From Paenibacillus sp. V4I7 (lineage in GTDB: Bacteria; Bacillota; Bacilli; Paenibacillales; NBRC-103111), in contig NZ_JAUSZD010000002.1 of assembly GCF_030817275.1 (NCBI RefSeq), positions 2,232,001 through 2,296,000 of the forward strand: a stretch of 64,000 nucleotides of DNA, read 5' to 3'. Shown here one piece after another: positions 37,212-45,991 of the stretch. Position 1 is the first letter of the stretch, and each line of letters begins with the position of its first letter. The notes beneath the pieces are model-generated. The model was not told the origin of the DNA. It saw only the letters and a list, made by a program, of their open reading frames with translations, and searched no databases. Made by a program: the position numbers and the translations under genes.

Positions 37212-37237
37212 AAGAGGCCCCCGACAGGGCCTCTTTT
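37212..37237 (+). terminator. Rho-independent terminator
   Basis: AGAGGCCC, CCGACA loop, GGGCCTCT, then five T. It ends the yyaL transcription unit. Confidence 0.85.
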
Positions 37238-37260
37238 TACGCTCTGGATTTTCGCTCTAA

Positions 37261-37419
37261 CTAAATCTTAGACTCAAACGTTTTACAATCCGTTTCCTCG
37301 GAATTACGCGCTTGATTACTGCCGCGGTGACTCACGACATAAATCGAGCTTGCATTGCATTTGTTTTCGGTTGCCCAATATTTGCAAGAATTCACTTCAC
37401 AAAGCACATCTTTAGCCAT
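37261..37419 (-). CDS. Small cysteine-rich DUF1540 protein
   Basis: On the minus strand ATG 37419 to TAG 37261 encodes 52 residues, too short for usual ORF cut-offs. The sequence has LCEVNSCKYWATENKCNASS, IYVVSH and EETDCKTF. The Cys-x4-Cys..Cys..Cys spacing with a conserved Trp and a closing TDCKTF is the DUF1540 pattern, a small probably metal-binding family found in spore formers. The ribosome-binding site AGGAGGTG lies just upstream (plus-strand CACCTCCT at 37428). Its 5' leader contains two tandem copies of the GAGACTTTG hairpin element. The function is unknown. Confidence 0.82.
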   Translation of the reverse strand: MAKDVLCEVNSCKYWATENKCNASSIYVVSHRGSNQARNSEETDCKTFESKI

Positions 37420-37446
37420 GCCTCTTCACCTCCTCTATATAATATA

Positions 37447-37510
37447 GGGATCTTTGTTCGGAGAACAAAGTCTCTCCTTTTTGGGATCTTTGTTCGGAGA
37501 ACAAAGTCTC
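37447..37510 (-). repeat. Tandem pair of GAGACTTTG/CAAAGATCCC hairpin leader elements
   Basis: Two identical 28-base units (37447-37474 and 37483-37510) repeat every 36 bases. Read on the minus strand each is GAGACTTTGTTC, TCC, GAACAAAG, ATCCC, and the copy nearer the gene continues CTATATTA and reaches the ribosome-binding site of the DUF1540 gene. The copy at 28505 on the plus strand has the same flanks with a different stem top. Confidence 0.6.
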
Positions 37511-37632
37511 ACTTATTTAGGGTGGGCGAAAGAGGCCTGTTTTTATACATAGCTGGAAGGGTTTATTATTCACCTTAGCAGTGACTGCCCTCATATACAT
37601 GAAGTAGCTACAAACTTCAAGGGGTTGAACTT

Positions 37633-37848
37633 ATGGCTGAGGATGAGCTGCAGACCTGTGTCAGGTGTAAATATGTCGCAGATAAAGAAGATAACTACTG
37701 TATTCGTTGTGGAGCGCCGCTTAAGAATAAGTGTACCAAAGAGAAAACCTTACTGCACAAAGGGTGCTATAAAGTTAACAAGCCAGATGCCAAGTACTGT
37801 TCGGGCTGCGGTACGGAAACCATTTTTAGCGAATGGGGTCTTATCTGA
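37633..37848 (+). CDS. Small double zinc-ribbon protein
   Basis: This 71-residue protein starts at ATG 37633, eight bases after AAGGGG. It has CVRCKYVADKEDNYCIRCG (two CxxC pairs, one zinc ribbon), then a second set KCTKEKTLLHKGCYKV and AKYCSGCG. This is a zinc-ribbon (DZR-like) protein; what it binds is unknown. It is divergent from the DUF1540 gene and followed by a bidirectional terminator shared with the GH18-like gene on the other strand. A longer frame from 37625 in another phase is a shadow. Confidence 0.68.
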   Translation: MAEDELQTCVRCKYVADKEDNYCIRCGAPLKNKCTKEKTLLHKGCYKVNKPDAKYCSGCGTETIFSEWGLI

Positions 37849-37855
37849 TCTGCAT

Positions 37856-37903
37856 AAAAAAGTAGACCCCAGCAGTTTCGAACTGTTGTGGTCTACTTTT
37901 TTA
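37856..37903. terminator. Bidirectional terminator
   Basis: AAAAAAGTAGACC / GGTCTACTTTTTT with inner pairing CAGCAGTT / AACTGTTG and T-runs on both strands. It serves the zinc-ribbon gene (+) and the GH18-like gene (-). Confidence 0.85.
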
Positions 37904-37932
37904 TGGTTTATTTCTGCTGGTCTTCCTCTTTA

Positions 37933-39855
37933 TTATTTATTCTGCAAAATCAATTTCCATAAGTCCGCTTGATCATAACCAAGCCGCCATGCCGCGACAC
38001 CAGCGATGTCGTACTTTTTCGCCATGTCCAGTCGAGCTTTGACCGTAGCCTCATCTTCCAACCAGAACACATAAGTGAAGCCGCCCTCTTGGTAATCGAT
38101 CCGATATTGTTCGAAGGTTTTGTCCCACGTTTGTTTGGTTGATTTGGAAGCCAATAAAGCAGGGATGTCTTTCATCAGCAAGGTTCGATTACCCTGCAAG
38201 GCGCCGGCTGCATCCAGCTTCCATTCACGCACATAGTAGGGGATACCTAGAATGATTTTGTCCCGCGGAATGCCATAGGAAAGGAATTCTTGAATACCGC
38301 CATCTGTCCAAGGAAGTCCGGCTACGGACCCCGCAGACGTACTGCCACGCCAGAACTGATCGTAGGCCATGATAACGACGTAATCAACCAGACTCCCCAG
38401 CTTCTCATGATCGAATGCAGAAAGATGGTTCCATTTGACACTCCCACGCGGCAGATCAATGGATACAACTAGGTTGTTCAAGTGAGCGTAGGAGGTTAAT
38501 TTGGCAATGAAGGCTGTAAAAGCATTACGATCCGAACCAGCCAGGCTTTCGAAATCAACATTGATTCCCGGAACTCCAAGCTGCACAGAGCGGTCTACCA
38601 AGGCCTTAACGAATTTGTCTTGGGCAGCGCTATCCGCAAGGAATTGAGTCGTCAAGGTAGCGTTAAATTGGTTGCTGACTAACGGATACACGGTGTATCC
38701 ATTCTTTTGTAGCCATTTGACGGTTTCCGCATTGGATTGATCCTTCAAATTACCTGCTGCATCCGCAAGCTCGAAATAGCTTGGAGAATCAACGTCAAGT
38801 CCGACCGTATTATTCACATGCGCTTTAATCGCATCACCACCGGCCATACCATTCCAGCCCCATACCTGCAGCTTTTTGAAGTTATCCCAAAGGAAGCGAT
38901 GATCGAGCGTTTGAACAGAAGAATTGCTATACTGCACACTGTAACTTAATGCTTCGGGAATCGTCTTAAACTCGCCAATGAGAGCTTTATTCTGAAATAC
39001 TTGATAAGAGGCGTAGTTGTTCCAAATTTTGCGGCCATCCATGAAGATGGAGCTATGTCCCCATAGGCGTGCGTAGTCTGCCGCTTCATTCAAGGAAGCA
39101 AAGTCCTGCAAAAACGTGTCATTCTGAAATACTTTATAAACTTTAAGATTGCTGTACACGGTTTTTTTCGTATGTTTATTGACTACGGTTGAATTTCCCC
39201 ATTTGAGAGCTTCATTAATGGCGTCCTCTAAAGATGCAAACTCCCAATTGTCTGCTGAAAAAGTACCTTGATACACTTTGTATGTAAGCTCACCAGTGCG
39301 AAGCACTTTCTTATCCTCGCTAGAAATATTGTCCCAAATCCACTTATTACTGTTTAAATCAATAATATGGGCGCCGCCCCATTTCTTCGCTTCGGCAACG
39401 GCTTCGTTAAGGGTTAGAAACTTCCATGAATCCAGCGTGATCTCATTTTGGTAGACTTGGAAATTAGGGTAGTTGTTCCACACCCAACCTGTGGATTGCA
39501 GGTCCCGAACACTTGCGTGGGACCATTTCTTTGCTTCAGCGATGGCCGCGTCGAGTGAGGCAAATTGCCACTCAGGCAGCGATACATCCAACTGAAAAAC
39601 TTGATAGCGCGGGAAATTGTTCCACAGCCATTTGCGCGTGCTTATTTCTTCAACATGACTATTCGTAAAGCCTTTCGCAAATGCTTCTGCTTGCCCATAA
39701 GCCGCAAATTCCATAAGTACATGATTGTACTGATAGACGCGATATTTCGTTGTTTTGTCCGGACTTGATTGAACCGTACCTGCTGCATGAACAACATGTG
39801 GTACGCTTATTGATAATAACAGGGTGCCTGTGAGCATCCATTTCCCGATTTTCAT
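37933..39855 (-). CDS. Secreted GH18-like hydrolase with six N-terminal repeats
   Basis: This 640-residue protein reads from ATG 39855, with AAAGAGG about 8 bases before it on the minus strand. It has a signal peptide (LTGTLLLSISVPHVVHAA). Residues about 35-345 are six imperfect repeats of about 50-60 residues, each with a Y-x-V-[FY]-Q start, a FASLxEAxxxAxxW middle and a WNN-type end. Residues about 355-640 form a GH18-like TIM barrel: GVPGINVDFESL carries the DxE region, with VVIMAYDQFW and the late AGVAAWRLGYD motif of YaaH/SleL-type spore-wall hydrolases. Cleavage of a cell-wall or chitin-like polymer is likely, with the repeats acting as wall-binding modules; both are inferences. It is monocistronic. 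Confidence 0.82.
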   Translation of the reverse strand: MKIGKWMLTGTLLLSISVPHVVHAAGTVQSSPDKTTKYRVYQYNHVLMEFAAYGQAEAFAKGFTNSHVEEISTRKWLWNNFPRYQVFQLDVSLPEWQFASLDAAIAEAKKWSHASVRDLQSTGWVWNNYPNFQVYQNEITLDSWKFLTLNEAVAEAKKWGGAHIIDLNSNKWIWDNISSEDKKVLRTGELTYKVYQGTFSADNWEFASLEDAINEALKWGNSTVVNKHTKKTVYSNLKVYKVFQNDTFLQDFASLNEAADYARLWGHSSIFMDGRKIWNNYASYQVFQNKALIGEFKTIPEALSYSVQYSNSSVQTLDHRFLWDNFKKLQVWGWNGMAGGDAIKAHVNNTVGLDVDSPSYFELADAAGNLKDQSNAETVKWLQKNGYTVYPLVSNQFNATLTTQFLADSAAQDKFVKALVDRSVQLGVPGINVDFESLAGSDRNAFTAFIAKLTSYAHLNNLVVSIDLPRGSVKWNHLSAFDHEKLGSLVDYVVIMAYDQFWRGSTSAGSVAGLPWTDGGIQEFLSYGIPRDKIILGIPYYVREWKLDAAGALQGNRTLLMKDIPALLASKSTKQTWDKTFEQYRIDYQEGGFTYVFWLEDEATVKARLDMAKKYDIAGVAAWRLGYDQADLWKLILQNK

Positions 39856-40035
39856 CCATCACGCCTCTTTCTAGTAAACTACTTAATTGGACGTAGGATA
39901 TGATAGTTTGGTTGCGTTGGAAAATGTATGAAAGTTAATCATCCCTTGTTGATGTTGGACGATGACACAACTTTCGAGTAACATGAGAAGTAATTAGGCA
40001 TTACCGTGATCACAACAAGGTGAGGGGAACGATTC

Positions 40036-40569
40036 ATGAAGCCGTATCCGGAGGCATATATCGATTATTTACTTTATTTTCATGCGCAAAGGGATTATTT
40101 TGAATGCCATGAAGTGATGGAGGAGTTCTGGAAGGAGCATCCTGGGGATGCGCGCAGCAGAACCTATGTCGCTCTTATTCAAATTGCTGTAGGTATGTAT
40201 CATATTCGCAGAGGTAACCGCAATGGTGCTGTGAAAATGCTGCAAAGCGCAGGAAGGAATGCGGAAGCTCCTCATGTCCTTTCCTTGGGACTTAACCCCG
40301 ATAAGCTACAAGAGCTCCTTAATCAGGTTTGGTCTTCTATAGAGCAAGATGAATTTCTATATGAAGATATTAATTTACCTATTACTGACCCGGAACTTAT
40401 AGATTTTTGCTTAAAAGAGTGCGACAGAAGAGGGCTGATATGGCAGGCACCAAGCCCGATGACCGATGAGCTGCTCATCCAAAAACATACACGGAGAGAT
40501 CGTTCAGAGGTCATCAATGAAAGAGCAAGGCAGCAGCAGATCCGCAAGGAAAAGGGTGGCGCTAGATGA
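40036..40569 (+). CDS. DUF309 family protein
   Basis: This 177-residue soluble helical protein starts at ATG 40036 after GAGGGGAACG. The family motif RDYFECHEVMEEFWKEHPGD (residues about 18-37) is followed by the second conserved helix ALIQIAVGMYHIRRGN; these Glu and His residues suggest a metal or ligand site, but no activity is known for DUF309. The basic C-terminal tail (ERARQQQIRKEKGGAR) overlaps the response-regulator start by four bases (ATGA), so the two are translationally coupled. Confidence 0.88.
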   Translation: MKPYPEAYIDYLLYFHAQRDYFECHEVMEEFWKEHPGDARSRTYVALIQIAVGMYHIRRGNRNGAVKMLQSAGRNAEAPHVLSLGLNPDKLQELLNQVWSSIEQDEFLYEDINLPITDPELIDFCLKECDRRGLIWQAPSPMTDELLIQKHTRRDRSEVINERARQQQIRKEKGGAR

Positions 40570-41294
40570 GTTCGGAAGGCAAAGTTCTAGTTGTAGATGA
40601 CGAACCGAATATTGCTGAAGTCGTCAGACTGTATTTGGAGCACTCAAACTATGAGGCGATTATATTGCCGCGAGGGCAGGAAGTACTTCGAACGATAATA
40701 AACGAGAAACCAAACTTGGTTCTACTGGATATCATGCTGCCTGATATTTCCGGCTACGAGTTATGTGAGCAAATCCGAAGAATGGAAGCCCCCTTTCATC
40801 AAACGCCAATTATATTCCTCACGGCAAAAGGGGAGTCCATCGATAAGCTGAGAGGGTTTAATCTGGGGGTTGACGATTATTTGGTCAAGCCTTTCGACCC
40901 GAATGAGCTCATTGCCCGTATTAAGGCCGTGCTGCGCCGTACGATACAAGTGCCTTTGGAACTGTCTCAATCCCAGAATGCATCCCGTAAATGGCTGGAG
41001 ATCGGCAATATTGTTATCGATCTTGAGCAGTACCGGGTCACGGTCGGTGGGAAACGGATTGATCTTACGCCGAAGGAGATTGAGCTGTTGTATTTCCTGA
41101 CAAGCCATCCAAGCCGTGTATTTACACGAGAGGATCTACTTGGTTATGTGTGGAATTTTGATTTTACAGGCGGTACACGCACGGTTGATGCCCATGTGAA
41201 AAACTTGCGTAAAAAACTAGGACAGCATGACATGTGGTGCATCCAGACCCTGTGGGGAATTGGTTACTCCTTTGAGGTGGTTCAGCATGTTTAA
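40566..41294 (+). CDS. OmpR/PhoP-family response regulator
   Basis: This 242-residue regulator starts at ATG 40566, overlapping the DUF309 gene. The receiver domain has the acidic pair VVDDEP (residues 9-14), the phosphorylated Asp55 in LVLLDIMLPD, Thr in FLTAKG and Lys in LVKPFDP. The C-terminal winged-helix DNA-binding domain has LTPKEIELLYFLTSHPSRVFTREDLL and TVDAHVKNLRKKLG. Its gene overlaps the histidine kinase by 8 bases. Downstream are a lipoprotein and a MacAB-like ABC system, likely targets because they lie in the same direction after a terminator. Confidence 0.95.
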   Translation: MSSEGKVLVVDDEPNIAEVVRLYLEHSNYEAIILPRGQEVLRTIINEKPNLVLLDIMLPDISGYELCEQIRRMEAPFHQTPIIFLTAKGESIDKLRGFNLGVDDYLVKPFDPNELIARIKAVLRRTIQVPLELSQSQNASRKWLEIGNIVIDLEQYRVTVGGKRIDLTPKEIELLYFLTSHPSRVFTREDLLGYVWNFDFTGGTRTVDAHVKNLRKKLGQHDMWCIQTLWGIGYSFEVVQHV

Positions 41295-42741
41295 ACGTTG
41301 GTTGACAGGAAAGAGCAACAGCTTATATTTGAAAATTTTCCTGTCTTTTCTTGCGACTTGTGTGCTTTTTTTTGCAGGTCTTTTCCTGTTCTGGAACTAC
41401 TATTTTACGGATTTATTTTATAAAGATAAGATCGAACTGATGGAAAAGCGTAATGTAGAAGTTACGCGCTTAATGAATTCATTGCAGGATGGGACGATCT
41501 CAACCCGAGAGCTAAAATATACGGTGCGTATTTTGGCTAGAAGCATTAACGGACAAGTTTGGCTAGTTGACGACAAGGGCAACATTCTGAATGGCTCTTC
41601 GGATAGTGAAGGGAGAGCTATTCCTAAACAGATGGATACGCTCTTTATCGATGGCCTTCACGGTCATACCGGCTATGGAATGGTTGGTTTAACGACACCT
41701 GATGGACGGAACATAAATCTGTTTACATATCACGCCCCGTATCAACTAAATGGACAACCTATGGTTATCATTCTGCATTTTCCGGCTGGAGATATCAGTG
41801 AAGCCATTTCTGCAGTTCGCGTTAACATTCTGGTGCCCCTATTATTTTCACTGGTAGCTGTTGGTTTCATCCTGTTTATCATTTCTCGCAAACTCGCAGG
41901 CCCGCTTCAACAGATGAATCGAGCCGCACTTGAGCTCGCGCATGGTGATTTCACTACACGGGTTCCGGTCACCTCACAGGATGAGGTAGGGCAGCTTGCT
42001 GCTAGTTTCAACTTCATGGTCGAACAGCTGGAGGAATGGGAAGGAACAAGGCAGGAGTTTTTAACGAATGTGTCCCATGAGCTTCGTTCTCCGTTAACGA
42101 CACTACGCGGTTTTATTGTGGCCATGAATGATAAGGTCATTCCGGAAGAGAAATATTCGCATTACTTGCGTATCTGTGATCAGGAAGTTCAGCGGCTGCA
42201 GCGTCTTGTGACCGATCTATTAGATTTGGCGCAGATTCAAAATGGGGTCGATGTGTTCCGGCTTAGGCCTGTATCCATTGCAGAAACACTTGAAGAATCG
42301 TTGGAACTGCTGAAAGCACCGATAGCAGCGAAGGAGATAAACTTTCACCTCATTCTTCCTGAGCCGGATAAGATGCCCTCCCAGGTTCACTTAGACCCAG
42401 ATCGATTTGCCCAAATTGTACAGAATTTAATCTATAATTCATTGAAATTCACACCACAGGGCGGAACGCTAACGGTAGCTCTAGAAGAGCAGGAGCGCGA
42501 GGTCCATATGTATGTTCGTGATACAGGGGAAGGAATGACAGATGCCGAGTTAGAACGCATTTGGGATCGTTTCTACAAAGCAGATGAAGCAAGAACTTCG
42601 CGGTCCGACGTTAAGACAGGAACGGGTCTTGGACTTACGATTGTGAAGCATTTGGTTACTGGTATGAATGGAACGATCCATGTACGCAGTCGGGTAGGCG
42701 AAGGGACCGAATTTCGCGTTACTTTTCCTCGTATTTCGTAG
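41287..42741 (+). CDS. Membrane sensor histidine kinase (HAMP, HisKA, HATPase)
   Basis: This 484-residue partner of the upstream regulator starts at ATG 41287, with GAGGTGG 6 bases before it. It has two membrane helices (about 15-38 and 182-202) around an extracellular sensor domain of about 145 residues, a HAMP segment (ISRKLAGPLQQMNRAALEL), the HisKA phosphoacceptor in NVSHELRSPLTTL (His about 264), and an ATP-binding domain with N-box QNLIYNSLKFT, DTGEGM and GTGLGLTIVKHLV. The sensor domain shows no recognised ligand pocket. Envelope stress is a reasonable guess given the ABC genes downstream. Confidence 0.95.
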   Translation: MFKRWLTGKSNSLYLKIFLSFLATCVLFFAGLFLFWNYYFTDLFYKDKIELMEKRNVEVTRLMNSLQDGTISTRELKYTVRILARSINGQVWLVDDKGNILNGSSDSEGRAIPKQMDTLFIDGLHGHTGYGMVGLTTPDGRNINLFTYHAPYQLNGQPMVIILHFPAGDISEAISAVRVNILVPLLFSLVAVGFILFIISRKLAGPLQQMNRAALELAHGDFTTRVPVTSQDEVGQLAASFNFMVEQLEEWEGTRQEFLTNVSHELRSPLTTLRGFIVAMNDKVIPEEKYSHYLRICDQEVQRLQRLVTDLLDLAQIQNGVDVFRLRPVSIAETLEESLELLKAPIAAKEINFHLILPEPDKMPSQVHLDPDRFAQIVQNLIYNSLKFTPQGGTLTVALEEQEREVHMYVRDTGEGMTDAELERIWDRFYKADEARTSRSDVKTGTGLGLTIVKHLVTGMNGTIHVRSRVGEGTEFRVTFPRIS

Positions 42742-42794
42742 ATAATTCACAATAATTTTACATCTAAAGCAAACTTAATTCATCATTATTTCGT

Positions 42795-42823
42795 ATCCTG
42801 TTGCTGTTGGACAGGATTTTTTG
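42795..42823 (+). terminator. Rho-independent terminator
   Basis: ATCCTGT, a nine-base loop, ACAGGAT, then six T. It separates the two-component genes from the lipoprotein gene. Confidence 0.8.
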
Positions 42824-42842
42824 TTTTGGAGGTGTATGTAAG

Positions 42843-43451
42843 GTGAAGTACACACGGAAATTGGTGCTGCGTTTAACGCTCATTTCCTTCCTGCTAAGCG
42901 GTTGCAGTGGGCACATGCCTTTGCTTGACAGCACTTCGGCATTGGCATTGCCTTCTCCGTCACCTGGGAAAACTCCGCAGGAAGACCCCCCCGCTGAAGA
43001 TGTCCAAAACCTTAGAGAGATGCAGCTCGTTATGCTTTTTCAGGGATTAATTCGAATGGATCGGCTTGACTCCCTAACCATTACGGCTAAGCAGGCTGAG
43101 GCTATTCTGCCTTTTGTTCGCAAAAGTATGGATGAAGGAAGCATTACCGAGTCCGAACAAAAACAAGTCATCACTGGCTTGACGCTCCCCCAGCGAACAT
43201 TTCTGGATGAACAATCCAAGCAAATGAAACAACGTATGGCGGAGCGGATGGACAATCTGGGTGAAGCGGTATCCTCAGAAGAACGGGAAAAGCGAATCAA
43301 TGCGTTTATTCAAAAAAGAAAGGCGGAACGCCAGATTGAAGCAGGCATGACGGACCGTGGAAATGGTGAATTCCAGCTTTTTGACCAAAGAAGTTTGGGG
43401 ATCAGTGTAGAACAGCAGTTAATAGAGCTGCTTGCGTCTAAACATGATTAA
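42843..43451 (+). CDS. Lipoprotein of unknown function
   Basis: This 202-residue protein starts at GTG 42843, 8 bases after GGAGGTG. The signal peptide ends in the lipobox FLLSGC. A Ser/Pro-rich linker (ALPSPSPGKTPQEDPP) leads to a helical, charged domain with several Met/Gln residues (LTITAKQAEAILPFVRKS, EREKRINAFIQKRKAERQ). Similar small lipoproteins sit beside MacAB-like systems in related bacteria, but I do not recognise a named family. It is the first gene after the terminator and probably transcribed with the adaptor gene. Confidence 0.72.
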   Translation: MKYTRKLVLRLTLISFLLSGCSGHMPLLDSTSALALPSPSPGKTPQEDPPAEDVQNLREMQLVMLFQGLIRMDRLDSLTITAKQAEAILPFVRKSMDEGSITESEQKQVITGLTLPQRTFLDEQSKQMKQRMAERMDNLGEAVSSEEREKRINAFIQKRKAERQIEAGMTDRGNGEFQLFDQRSLGISVEQQLIELLASKHD

Positions 43452-43470
43452 AGTTAAGCAATATGATTTC

Positions 43471-43503
43471 GAAGCCAGTTTTCTGGCGAAAACTCTAAGG
43501 GGG
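43471..43503 (+). repeat. Hairpin leader element next to the ribosome-binding site, copy 3
   Basis: GCCAGTTTTC / GAAAACT with TGGC pairing at the base is followed at once by CTAAGGGGG before ATG 43514. It has the same layout as 23565 and 47191. Confidence 0.6.
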
Positions 43504-43513
43504 AAGTCACTTC

Positions 43514-45247
43514 ATGAAATGGTATCGCAGTAAGTGGTTCATTGTGATTGTCGCAGTAAGCGTTTGTGCCGGTGGTTCGTACGCTTACTTCGGCGGTAAA
43601 GGGAAGAAAACAAAAGCTGCTGCCGTTAAAGAGATAACGGTCGATGCCAAAAAAGGAAATATCCGCTTCTCCGTCTCCGGTACGGCACAGTTCGAGCCCA
43701 AAGATACACAAACGATTTCATCCACAGAAAACGCAAATATTAAGTCGATCAATTTAACACGAAACCAAGCGGTTAAAGCTGGTGATGTGCTTATAGAACT
43801 AACGAGTACGAGCTTGGAAAGCGATTTGCAAGATGCCCAGCTAACCTATGAGCAGCTTGAGAAAGATCTGAATTCCTTACAGCAGCAGCAAGGATTAATG
43901 GGTGTTAAAGCACCTATTTCCGGTAAACTTACATACGCGAATAATATCGATCCAGGATCTACAATCAATAAATCGACCAAAATTGCCACGATTGGTGATT
44001 TAAGTACTTTAACCGTAACACTTCCTTTCTTTGTGGAAGATGCTTCGCAGCTTCATAAAGGAGATCCGGTGGATATTACGTTAGATGGATTTATGATCAC
44101 GAAAACAGGATCGATTCAAAGTATCTCCAAAGATCCAAAATCGGATGGAAAAGGCGGAAAACTGATCGACATCGAAGTTGCTGTCCCGAATGACAACTCC
44201 ATGGATGCAGGAACGAATGTGTCAGGTTCAGTTACCATCGGTGGGCGAACCGTCGATTCACAAGGCAAGAATACCCTGCAGTATCTGAAGGTGACGACGA
44301 TTTTGGCTGGGACGACGGGGAATATATCCACATTGCCATTCAAAACAGGGGACATGATACATCAAGGCGATACGATCGCAACCTTCGTGAATGATACACT
44401 GGACGATGATATTCTGACGAAACAATCTGCTCTTGAACGGCAGAAGCTTAAAGTGGACTCAGCTAAGGACAAGGTGGATGCCCTCAAAATCGTAGCTCCC
44501 TTTGACGGCGTATTTTCAACCGACTTTGTGAATAAGAAAAATGATATTTTGAGTAATTTCAGGGTCGGCAGTAAGGTAACCAATGGCACGCAGTTCGGAG
44601 CTGTTGCGAGTTTAGCGAAAATGCAGCTGCCTGTGCAAGTGGACGAGCTGGATTTACCCAATATTAAGACAGGGATGAAAGCTGAAATCAAGGTTGATTC
44701 TTACCCAGGACGCATATTCCCGGCTGAAGTGACGCAAATCTCTTCTGTGGGAACGACAACGAATGGCGTAACCTTCTATGATGTGGTCCTAGCAGCAGAA
44801 AATAAAGACAATATGTTGAAATATGGGATGACGGCAACGGGCGAAATTTTAATTCAAGATAAAAAAGACGTTATTTATTTACCGCCAGAAGTGCTGCAAT
44901 TGCAAAAAGGGAAGCGTGTTGTTTCTTTGAAAAAAGCCGATGGTACGGTTGATAATGAACACGAGGTTAAAATTGGTATTCGCTCCAAGACACAAATCGA
45001 AATCACTGAAGGTCTTAAAGAAGGCGATAAAGTCGTTCTGCCTGTCGTGAAGAGACAGCAGAATTTAAGCCAGGATGAAATTAATCGATTGAGACAGCAG
45101 TTCCAGCAAAACGGTGGCGCAGGAGGCGCTGGTGGAGCTGGATTCCAAGGCGGAGCTGGTGGAGCAGGTGCAGGCGGTAACGGTGGTGCTGGAGGAAATG
45201 GCAATACGGGGGCTATTCGGACTAACGGCGGTGGCGGTACTAGATAA
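43514..45247 (+). CDS. Membrane-fusion/adaptor protein (HlyD/MacA-like) with Gly-rich tail
   Basis: This 577-residue adaptor starts at ATG 43514, after a leader hairpin and CTAAGGGGG. One N-terminal membrane helix (WFIVIVAVSVCAGGSYAYF) anchors it, with the bulk outside. It has a lipoyl-like hairpin (NIKSINLTRNQAVKAGDVLIELTSTS and GVKAPISGKLTYANNIDPGS), a second repeated adaptor-like half (TLPFKTGDMIHQGDTIATF, LKIVAPFDGVFSTDF), and beta-barrel domains ending in KEGDKVVLPV. The last 45 residues are almost only Gly, Ala and Asn (GGAGGAGG-type), a low-complexity tail unusual for the family. It belongs with the ATPase and permease that follow. Confidence 0.88.
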   Translation: MKWYRSKWFIVIVAVSVCAGGSYAYFGGKGKKTKAAAVKEITVDAKKGNIRFSVSGTAQFEPKDTQTISSTENANIKSINLTRNQAVKAGDVLIELTSTSLESDLQDAQLTYEQLEKDLNSLQQQQGLMGVKAPISGKLTYANNIDPGSTINKSTKIATIGDLSTLTVTLPFFVEDASQLHKGDPVDITLDGFMITKTGSIQSISKDPKSDGKGGKLIDIEVAVPNDNSMDAGTNVSGSVTIGGRTVDSQGKNTLQYLKVTTILAGTTGNISTLPFKTGDMIHQGDTIATFVNDTLDDDILTKQSALERQKLKVDSAKDKVDALKIVAPFDGVFSTDFVNKKNDILSNFRVGSKVTNGTQFGAVASLAKMQLPVQVDELDLPNIKTGMKAEIKVDSYPGRIFPAEVTQISSVGTTTNGVTFYDVVLAAENKDNMLKYGMTATGEILIQDKKDVIYLPPEVLQLQKGKRVVSLKKADGTVDNEHEVKIGIRSKTQIEITEGLKEGDKVVLPVVKRQQNLSQDEINRLRQQFQQNGGAGGAGGAGFQGGAGGAGAGGNGGAGGNGNTGAIRTNGGGGTR

Positions 45248-45274
45248 TGCGGCGGGGAAAGGAGTTATTGCGGT

Positions 45275-45991
45275 ATGAATATCATTGAACTGAAAGAGAT
45301 TACCAAAACATATAAACGCGGAGAAGAAGATCTTCATGTTCTGCGCAGCATATCGCTTTCCGTTGCCGAGGGGGATTTTGTCGCCATTATCGGACCGAGT
45401 GGATCAGGGAAATCGACGCTCATGAACACGATCGGCTTATTGGATGTGCCTACGAGAGGCAGGTATACGCTGGATGGCGTAGTGACCGAGAATATGGGTG
45501 ATAATGCCCTTGCTGAATTGCGAAACCAGAAAATCGGCTTCATTTTCCAACAATTTAATTTATTGCCTCGTTTGTCAGCTATGGAAAATGTGGAGCTTCC
45601 GATGATCTATGCTGGTATACCAAGGAAGGAACGGCGGGAGCGGGCTAACAACATGTTGAAGATGCTAGGGATGGGGGAACGTGGTCATCATAAGCCGAGT
45701 GAACTATCAGGCGGGCAGCAGCAGCGTGTGGCCATCGCACGGGCTCTTGCGATATCACCTTCGCTCATCTTAGCGGATGAACCAACCGGTGCACTGGACT
45801 CCAGAACGGGTGAAGAAGTATTGGAGTTAATCCTGCAGCTGAATGCGCAAGGAAATACCATCGTATTGATTACACATGATCATCACATTGCCGACAATGC
45901 CAAGCGTGTCGTTTCCCTTAAGGATGGCGTCATTATTGATGACTTCCGGAATAACATTCAGTTGAGCGCACAGCATGAGGTGAGCGTATGA
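45275..45991 (+). CDS. ABC transporter ATP-binding protein (MacB/LolD type)
   Basis: This 238-residue ATPase starts at ATG 45275, 11 bases after AAGGAG. Motifs: Walker [11 protein letters not shown]-loop [11 protein letters not shown], signature [14 protein letters not shown], Walker [13 protein letters not shown] and H-loop THDHH. Its stop overlaps the permease start by four bases (ATGA), a sign of translational coupling. It energises the MacB-like permease downstream. Confidence 0.95.
   Translation: MNIIELKEITKTYKRGEEDLHVLRSISLSVAEGDFVAIIGPSGSGKSTLMNTIGLLDVPTRGRYTLDGVVTENMGDNALAELRNQKIGFIFQQFNLLPRLSAMENVELPMIYAGIPRKERRERANNMLKMLGMGERGHHKPSELSGGQQQRVAIARALAISPSLILADEPTGALDSRTGEEVLELILQLNAQGNTIVLITHDHHIADNAKRVVSLKDGVIIDDFRNNIQLSAQHEVSV

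Noticed and set aside
37312..37578. 88-codon plus-strand frame
   Set aside because: It is antisense to the DUF1540 gene and runs through the hairpin repeats, which give the repeated FVRRTKS phrase; not a real protein.
37625..37972. 115-codon plus-strand frame
   Set aside because: It overlaps the zinc-ribbon gene in another phase and crosses the terminator.
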